A stretch of 64,000 nucleotides of DNA from Zunongwangia mangrovi. GTDB taxonomy: Bacteria; Bacteroidota; Bacteroidia; Flavobacteriales; Flavobacteriaceae. The notes beneath the pieces were generated by a model, which saw only the letters and a program-made list of their open reading frames with translations, ran no database searches and had not been told where the DNA came from. Both the position numbers and the translations under genes were made by a program. Shown here in pieces: positions 59,309-64,000 of this stretch (positions within the stretch are counted from its first letter, which is position 1; every line of letters begins with the position of its first letter). Location: the NCBI RefSeq assembly GCF_900112105.1, contig NZ_FOKV01000001.1, positions 248,001-312,000 on the forward strand, written 5' to 3'.

Positions 59309-61065
59309 GTTCTTGGAATATTTAAAATTACCGTGGTACCGCTACCCGGCTGGCTATCGATATCTACATTACCACCAAGATGTTCTACCCGTTTTATGAT
59401 CGAAGCCAATCCCATCCCGTCGTTATCCTTTATAATAGAAGGATCAAAACCTTTACCATTATCTTCTACCATAATATTAATATGATCTTCGAAAGAAGTA
59501 AGATGTACGATAATTTCTGAAGCTTGCGCGTGTTTGATCACGTTGGTAATTAGTTCCTGTACAATCCTAAAAATCGTTATTTCTACACTATTTTCCAGGC
59601 GACCTTCCATATCGTGATCTTCTACCTGTACCACAAGGTTATTCCCCACAGAAACTTTAGAGGCAAAATTATTTATCGATGGCACCAAACCTTCGCTGGT
59701 TTTTAAACCGGCATTTCGCTGATGCGCATAATTTCTTACCTGCTGGTAGGTTTCATCTAAAAGTGAATGGGTAGCTTTAAATAATTCGTCCTGCTCGTCA
59801 CGAAGACGATCGGTTTTAGTTTTTAAGTTATGAAAATGAAGTTTCAATGTAGCCAGTAATCCGCCTAAATTATCGTGAAGATCGTTTGCAATGCGTTGGC
59901 GCTCTTTTTCCTGCCCCTCGATCATGGCGTCTAAACCGGCAAGTTCCTGGTCTTTAAGTTGCTTTTCTAACTGGTTTTTCTCTAAAGCCGATTGTTTTAT
60001 TTCTAACTGCTTTTTGGCCATGCGATTGCGATACACAAGATAAGTGGCAATAAGCAACAATACCAGTAAAATTACTCCTGAAATTAACCAAAATCGAGAT
60101 TGCTTTAATTGTAAGTTTTCATTTTCTTTTTTCTGAACCTCGTACTTGGTTTGGATATCGTAGATCGCTTTCTCCTGTTCCTGCAGGTTTAAACTATCCT
60201 GGTAAGCCTGGGTTAATTTGTAATATTCTAATGCTTTTGCAGGTTGCTCGTCCAGCTCGTAAGTTTTAGCTATTAGATCGTATAGAAATTGTTTATCAGC
60301 GATTTGATACTCCTTAACTAGACCTAAAAGCGAATCTGCTTTTATATAGTTTAAAATAGCTTTATCATACTCACCTAGCTTCTTATAGGCACTAGCCGTA
60401 TTTAGATAGCTTGATTGTAGATCTTTCGGTTCCTCATAAAACTTTCTAGAAAGATCAAAATAGTACAAGGCTGAATCCCTGTTTGAGGTAAATTCGTTAT
60501 ACAATACTCCAAAATTGTTCAACATATTGGCTTCAGCCAGAGTATCGTTGTCTTGTTTTATTAATTGCAGTGCTTTTCTAAAGTATGTAAAAGAACTATC
60601 TACAGTTTTCTTTCTTGCAAAATTAGCTGCAATCCTAATATAAGCTTTTCGTAAATTCTTAGGATTATTTTGCGATAGATGATATTTTAAATAAGCATCT
60701 ATATATTCATTATAATTTAAATGTTCACTCCCAATATCTCTTAATACCTGAAAAATTTCAAGATTAATGGTTGCTACTTTTTCAAGACTATCCAATTCAG
60801 TATAAAGCTTTCGCGCTCTAAGCAATAAGGGATAAGCGTCTGAATCTTCATTTCTGAATTTATGGTTAGTAGATTGTAGATAATAAAATCTGGCTTTTTG
60901 TGGAATGGACAGCGAATTTGTATCTATCTGTGATAGAATATCTAAAGATAACTGATAATTATCTGCTTCTTGAGAAGTTTCAGCTTCATCTAAAAGATGT
61001 TGCTGGGCAAAGCAAGAGGCCAGCCCAAAGATTAAAAATCCACAAAAAACCAGTAACTTTTTCAT
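59305..61065 (-). CDS. Sensor histidine kinase with TPR sensor domain (HisKA_3)
   Basis: 586-aa kinase. It has a signal peptide (MKKLLVFCGFLIFGLASCFAQ), TPR repeats over ~30-310, a membrane segment (WLISGVILLVLLLIATYLV, ~328-346), then a coiled coil, a HisKA_3 phosphoacceptor (RIANDLHDNLGGLLATLKL) and an HATPase domain (NVIKHAQA, VEDNGKGF, GMGLASI). The periplasmic TPR sensor is common in Bacteroidota. It is translationally coupled to the 119-aa gene upstream and to its response regulator downstream. Confidence 0.94.
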   Translation of the reverse strand: MKKLLVFCGFLIFGLASCFAQQHLLDEAETSQEADNYQLSLDILSQIDTNSLSIPQKARFYYLQSTNHKFRNEDSDAYPLLLRARKLYTELDSLEKVATINLEIFQVLRDIGSEHLNYNEYIDAYLKYHLSQNNPKNLRKAYIRIAANFARKKTVDSSFTYFRKALQLIKQDNDTLAEANMLNNFGVLYNEFTSNRDSALYYFDLSRKFYEEPKDLQSSYLNTASAYKKLGEYDKAILNYIKADSLLGLVKEYQIADKQFLYDLIAKTYELDEQPAKALEYYKLTQAYQDSLNLQEQEKAIYDIQTKYEVQKKENENLQLKQSRFWLISGVILLVLLLIATYLVYRNRMAKKQLEIKQSALEKNQLEKQLKDQELAGLDAMIEGQEKERQRIANDLHDNLGGLLATLKLHFHNLKTKTDRLRDEQDELFKATHSLLDETYQQVRNYAHQRNAGLKTSEGLVPSINNFASKVSVGNNLVVQVEDHDMEGRLENSVEITIFRIVQELITNVIKHAQASEIIVHLTSFEDHINIMVEDNGKGFDPSIIKDNDGMGLASIIKRVEHLGGNVDIDSQPGSGTTVILNIPRT

Positions 61066-61424
61066 TATCCCACACCTTTTAGGACACCCTCTCCAACAGT
61101 TTCATCATCATCTGGATCGCCAACTCCACCGCCTATTCCTGTGCCTAACTTCCAAACTATTTTAAATTTTAAATAGCTAAATTGAAAGTCACTCAAATTC
61201 AGAGAAATAGTTTTAGTTGCTACATCGTTACTAGGTTCAACGTTTTTGTCTCCGGTTACATAAATTTCAATCTTTAGAATTTCGAAAATTAATGGACTGT
61301 TACCAATTACTTCGCAAGTGGTATACGAAAAATTATCAGGGAAGTAGAAATCTACGCTATAGTTGCTACCGTCTTTTTGTAAATTATCCACGTAAAATAG
61401 TGGATTGCTGTTAGAATTACTCAT
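61065..61424 (-). CDS. 119-aa protein coupled to the sensor kinase
   Basis: Small soluble protein (MSNSNSNPLFYVDNLQKDG...) with beta-strand character and a Gly/Asp-rich C terminus (GTGIGGGVGDPDDDETVGEG). The stop overlaps the kinase start by one base (TAATG). It lacks a signal peptide. It could modulate the kinase; the family is not recognised. Confidence 0.6.
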   Translation of the reverse strand: MSNSNSNPLFYVDNLQKDGSNYSVDFYFPDNFSYTTCEVIGNSPLIFEILKIEIYVTGDKNVEPSNDVATKTISLNLSDFQFSYLKFKIVWKLGTGIGGGVGDPDDDETVGEGVLKGVG

Positions 61425-61760
61425 TTTAGAATTTAGATTTTAACATAACTTTAAAAATAAGAAATAAATTAACCCGATAATAAAATGCACCATTTTTATC
61501 GAATATTAGCTAACAGAAAGCTTAAACCACAGATCCCCTATTAAGTTAAAAGCAAAACCACTATTTGTTTAAGTATTCATTAACATATTGCAATTTTGTT
61601 AAGAATTACATTTTCAAACATTTGTAAGAAACAACTTTCAATCCTTCTAACTTACTACAAAAGCATAAAAAAACCGCCAAAAACTGGCGGTTTATAAGAT
61701 AAACTCAATAGACCAGAACTCCTAGAAAAAGTCAAGTCTATAAGCTGAAATTGTAAAGTT
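61425..61760. other. 336-bp intergenic region with terminator
   Basis: AT-rich gap between two leftward genes. Its only clear structure is the terminator at 61669-61695, plus presumably the promoter of the 119-aa/kinase operon, which I cannot place confidently. Confidence 0.5.
61669..61695. terminator. Terminator of PepSY gene
   Basis: Stem AAACCGCCA / TGGCGGTTT with a short loop and adenine run on the left, 66 bp beyond the PepSY stop (leftward). Confidence 0.8.
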
Positions 61761-62900
61761 TTAGGCCTTCTTTTTTTTAGGCTTTTTCTTCATTTTATTC
61801 AACCAGATAAATGTCCCGGTGATAGGAAGAGTGGTTGCAATTAAACAAGCTAGAAAATAGATAAATTTAGAGAAGCCACCATAAATGGTTCCGGTATGTA
61901 AAGGCTTAATTAAAGAAGTAATTCTTACATTAAGTGGCTTATCATTAAAAATTTCCTTTTTAAGCACTTTCCCGTCACGATCTACAATTAGATTATCTGC
62001 AATTATCGGGGAAAGTTTAGCCGATTCGTATTTTCTAACACTATAAACACCCTTATCTCCAGATGGGAAACTAATCGAGGTTTTCCCCTCGTAATTCAGT
62101 TCCTGTGTGGTTATTTTTTCAACTTCAGCAATAGATATTACCTCATCTTCGTCAATTTGGGCTTCACTTTCTACGCGCGGGCCACCACGACCACCAAAAA
62201 TCTGTGCCCCCATAACTTCGCTTCCCAGATCACGATACCATTGGAAAGACCAGCACAAACCGGTAAGCGACATCACCACTAAAAAAATACAGGCATAAAA
62301 TCCTAAAGTATTATGTAAATCGTGGTTAATACGTTTCCATCTTGCCGAAAATTTAATTTTGAAGCCAGGTTTTAAGGTTTTCCACTTAATATTTTTCTTC
62401 GGAAACCAAAGCACGATCCCAGTGATCGAAAGGATTAAAAAAATAATGGTTGAAACTCCAACGATTGGTCGCCCAATTGAAGAATCCAATAACAACCATC
62501 TGTGTAATTTAAACATCGAAAAGAAAAAACCATCTAAAGAAGATTTCTGCGTTTTACTGAATTCTGCCGTGTAAGGATTTACATAATAGGTACTGCCACG
62601 TCGTTGTTTTGGCGATTCTTTTACACTAAACTCGTAAGCTTCGCCTTCTTCAGCCGGTACGGTAACCGAGCTTACGATCCCTTCGCCTTCTAATGCCGAT
62701 ATTAGTTGTTCTACAGATAATTTTTCGTCTCCAGCTTCAACCCTAAAATCTTCAGCAAAAAGATCTTTTATTTCGTGCTCAAAAGTAAGTATGGTTCCGC
62801 TAAGACAAACCAAGAATAAAATAATTCCGCTGGCTAATCCTAACCATAAATGAACATCGTTAATAAATGTGCGTAAACCGTACTTTTTCTTTTTCTTCAT
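61761..62900 (-). CDS. PepSY-associated transmembrane protein (iron-uptake linked)
   Basis: 379-aa inner-membrane protein with four membrane segments: ~16-36 (LWLGLASGIILFLVCLSGTILTF), ~146-170, ~196-220 and ~345-367. Its family is PepSY_TM; the periplasmic PepSY parts include EHEIKDLFAEDFRVE and KSSLDGFFFSMFKLHRWLL. The histidine pairs next to membrane helices (LHRWLL, HDLHNTLG, PLHTGTIYGG) suit heme binding. Relatives reduce ferric siderophores or handle iron. The C-terminal tail is poly-basic (KMKKKPKKKKA). Confidence 0.85.
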   Translation of the reverse strand: MKKKKKYGLRTFINDVHLWLGLASGIILFLVCLSGTILTFEHEIKDLFAEDFRVEAGDEKLSVEQLISALEGEGIVSSVTVPAEEGEAYEFSVKESPKQRRGSTYYVNPYTAEFSKTQKSSLDGFFFSMFKLHRWLLLDSSIGRPIVGVSTIIFLILSITGIVLWFPKKNIKWKTLKPGFKIKFSARWKRINHDLHNTLGFYACIFLVVMSLTGLCWSFQWYRDLGSEVMGAQIFGGRGGPRVESEAQIDEDEVISIAEVEKITTQELNYEGKTSISFPSGDKGVYSVRKYESAKLSPIIADNLIVDRDGKVLKKEIFNDKPLNVRITSLIKPLHTGTIYGGFSKFIYFLACLIATTLPITGTFIWLNKMKKKPKKKKA

Positions 62901-63203
62901 TATTAAATATATTTAACCAAGTCTTACAAATGCCTGCTGTTGCTAAGATTAGCTAATTTTAAAGGATTTTATTTAGACTTATTCAAAATTATTGCTTCAA
63001 AAATAATCAGCTTTTTCAATTCATTATAATTTAATTAGACCAATTTTAAACAGAATACAACTGATCGCTGATTATCAATACATTAGCGTTTGTTAAAATT
63101 TTACTGAAACCGATGTAAATACAGAAAACTCAGGCTTTATCGTATTAGCTTTTGTGATTTTCTTAAGAAGTCGTACATTCGGCAGCGTTAGCCTTTATCC
63201 CTT
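62901..63203. other. 303-bp intergenic region between divergent genes
   Basis: AT-rich divergent promoter region between the PepSY gene (-) and the HupE-like gene (+). I see no clear structure beyond this; individual promoter elements cannot be assigned with confidence. Confidence 0.5.
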
Positions 63204-63791
63204 ATGTCACAATTTTGGTTATATCTTAAGTTAGGCCTGGAGCATGTTCTAGATTTGAATGCTTACGACCATATTCTTTTTTTGATCGCTTTAGTAGCGT
63301 CGTATACTTTTACCTCCTGGAAAAGAGTGTTATGGTTAGTCACCATTTTTACAATAGGCCATACGTTTGCACTATTTTTATCTACGTACGAAATTGTGAT
63401 CGTAGACACGACCTGGGTAGAGTTTTTAATTCCGGTTTCCATTATGATCACGGCGATCTATAATATATTTACGGCAAGTAATAAAGAGAAAACCAGCAAT
63501 CCCGGGCTTTTATATTTTACCACCGCTTTTTTTGGGATCATTCACGGGCTTGGTTTTTCAACCTACTTTAAAATGCTAAGTAGCGGATTTTCTTCTAAGA
63601 TCCTTCCGCTTATAGAATTCGCTTTAGGGATAGAATGCGCACAGGCCATCGTGGTATTATCTGTGCTAATATTGGCGCTTATCGTTCAAAATTTCTTTCA
63701 GGCCTCTAAGCGTGATTGGATACTGGTTGTTTCAGCCATTGTGATAGGAATTATTCTCCCTATTCTAAGAGATAATTTTAATGCGATTTAA
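63204..63791 (+). CDS. HupE/UreJ-like membrane protein
   Basis: 195-aa protein with about six membrane segments. The N-terminal YLKLGLEHVLDLNAYDHILFLIAL and FTIGHTFALFL match the HupE/UreJ_2 family, which carries conserved His/Asp pairs and is linked to metal (Ni/Co) uptake; later HGLGFSTYFKML adds another conserved His. No hydrogenase or urease genes are nearby, so the metal is unknown. Confidence 0.85.
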   Translation: MSQFWLYLKLGLEHVLDLNAYDHILFLIALVASYTFTSWKRVLWLVTIFTIGHTFALFLSTYEIVIVDTTWVEFLIPVSIMITAIYNIFTASNKEKTSNPGLLYFTTAFFGIIHGLGFSTYFKMLSSGFSSKILPLIEFALGIECAQAIVVLSVLILALIVQNFFQASKRDWILVVSAIVIGIILPILRDNFNAI

Positions 63792-63893
63792 GTAACTTTA
63801 ACGCCTTAAAATTGGTTTAACCTGTCGCTTACAATATTTTAGCGATTCTTACATTATAAGTTAGGGATTTCTAAAGATCTCTTTTCAGAAGAC

Positions 63894-64000
63894 ATGCAAA
63901 AAGAAAAACAGCTTAAATACGACAAAGCCTATTTAAGAATAGCCAGAGAGTGGAGTAAACTTTCTCATTGTAAAAGAAAACAGGTTGGTGCAGTTATTGT
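63894..64000 (+). CDS. dCMP deaminase family protein (5' part)
   Basis: The gene runs off the right edge. The visible 35 residues start MQKEKQLKYDKAYLRIAREWSK and continue to CKRKQVGAVIV, the N terminus of deoxycytidylate deaminase/ComEB-like proteins; the zinc-binding part lies beyond the window. Confidence 0.78.
   Translation, partial: MQKEKQLKYDKAYLRIAREWSKLSHCKRKQVGAVI

Noticed and set aside
1-64000. CRISPR array
   Set aside because: The repeated CCGTTGCAACGG sites are dispersed at irregular distances of tens of bases to about 8 kb, in genes and gaps; there is no regular repeat-spacer pattern and no cas gene.

Overview
The window reads as a chromosomal segment of a marine-type Flavobacteriia (Bacteroidota; Zunongwangia/Gramella/Salegentibacter-like is a guess from gene content). 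Supporting signs are low GC, promoter -7 boxes of the TAnnTTTG type, almost no Shine-Dalgarno sequences, and typical flavobacterial families (HTTM protein, DUF4286, OlsF-like bifunctional acyltransferase, ligase-associated exonuclease/ligase/helicase operon). A 33.7-kb integrated element sits at a tRNA-Leu(CAA) gene.

Host left arm (1-24143): a DNA-repair operon (Lhr-like helicase, ATP-dependent ligase, SNM1-like exonuclease), a TerB-like protein, fructose-1,6-bisphosphatase, two tandem GNAT acetyltransferases with an aspartate kinase, an OlsF-like lipid acyltransferase, an SDR-like protein, an ArsC-like phosphatase, a VOC protein, a 2-hydroxyacid dehydrogenase, then a long leftward housekeeping run (mgtE, rsmA, a TPR protein, serS, an HTTM protein, ribF, pth, rplY, prs). 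Host right arm (57923-64000): a NarL-type two-component system, a PepSY membrane protein, a HupE/UreJ-like protein and the start of a dCMP deaminase.

Element (24144-57891): a 53-bp direct repeat consisting of the 3' part of tRNA-Leu bounds it. A tyrosine integrase lies beside the intact tRNA. From left to right it holds: (i) a cargo block, mostly leftward, of likely defence genes (sce7725-like/sce7726-like pair, PIN RNase, DUF4325 STAS-like, HATPase, DUF3892, and a 4-TM protein paired with a 297-aa protein); (ii) a divergent regulator/early module with operator-like inverted repeats, a string of very small genes and a probable replication gene preceded by a structured, origin-like region; (iii) a secreted metalloprotease lipoprotein and a second cargo block; (iv) a long rightward module (41158-56387) with a transglutaminase-like protein, several small proteins with single membrane segments, small beta-rich capsid candidates followed by a strong terminator, a membrane-anchored GH108 muramidase, a 1003-aa spike-like protein ending in a BACON domain, and a 929-aa polyvalent ArdC/zincin/RecA-like protein. 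No terminase, portal, HK97 capsid, tape-measure or conjugation gene was recognised. The best reading is a tailless, possibly membrane-containing prophage that has not been described.

The most striking signal is a perfect 12-bp palindrome, CCGTTGCAACGG, present 13 times between 30.2 and 51.7 kb. It occurs in two different reading frames and also between genes, and is absent from both cargo blocks and, by eye, from the host arms. It looks like a dispersed protein-binding site (stoperator-, centromere- or packaging-like) belonging to the phage core.
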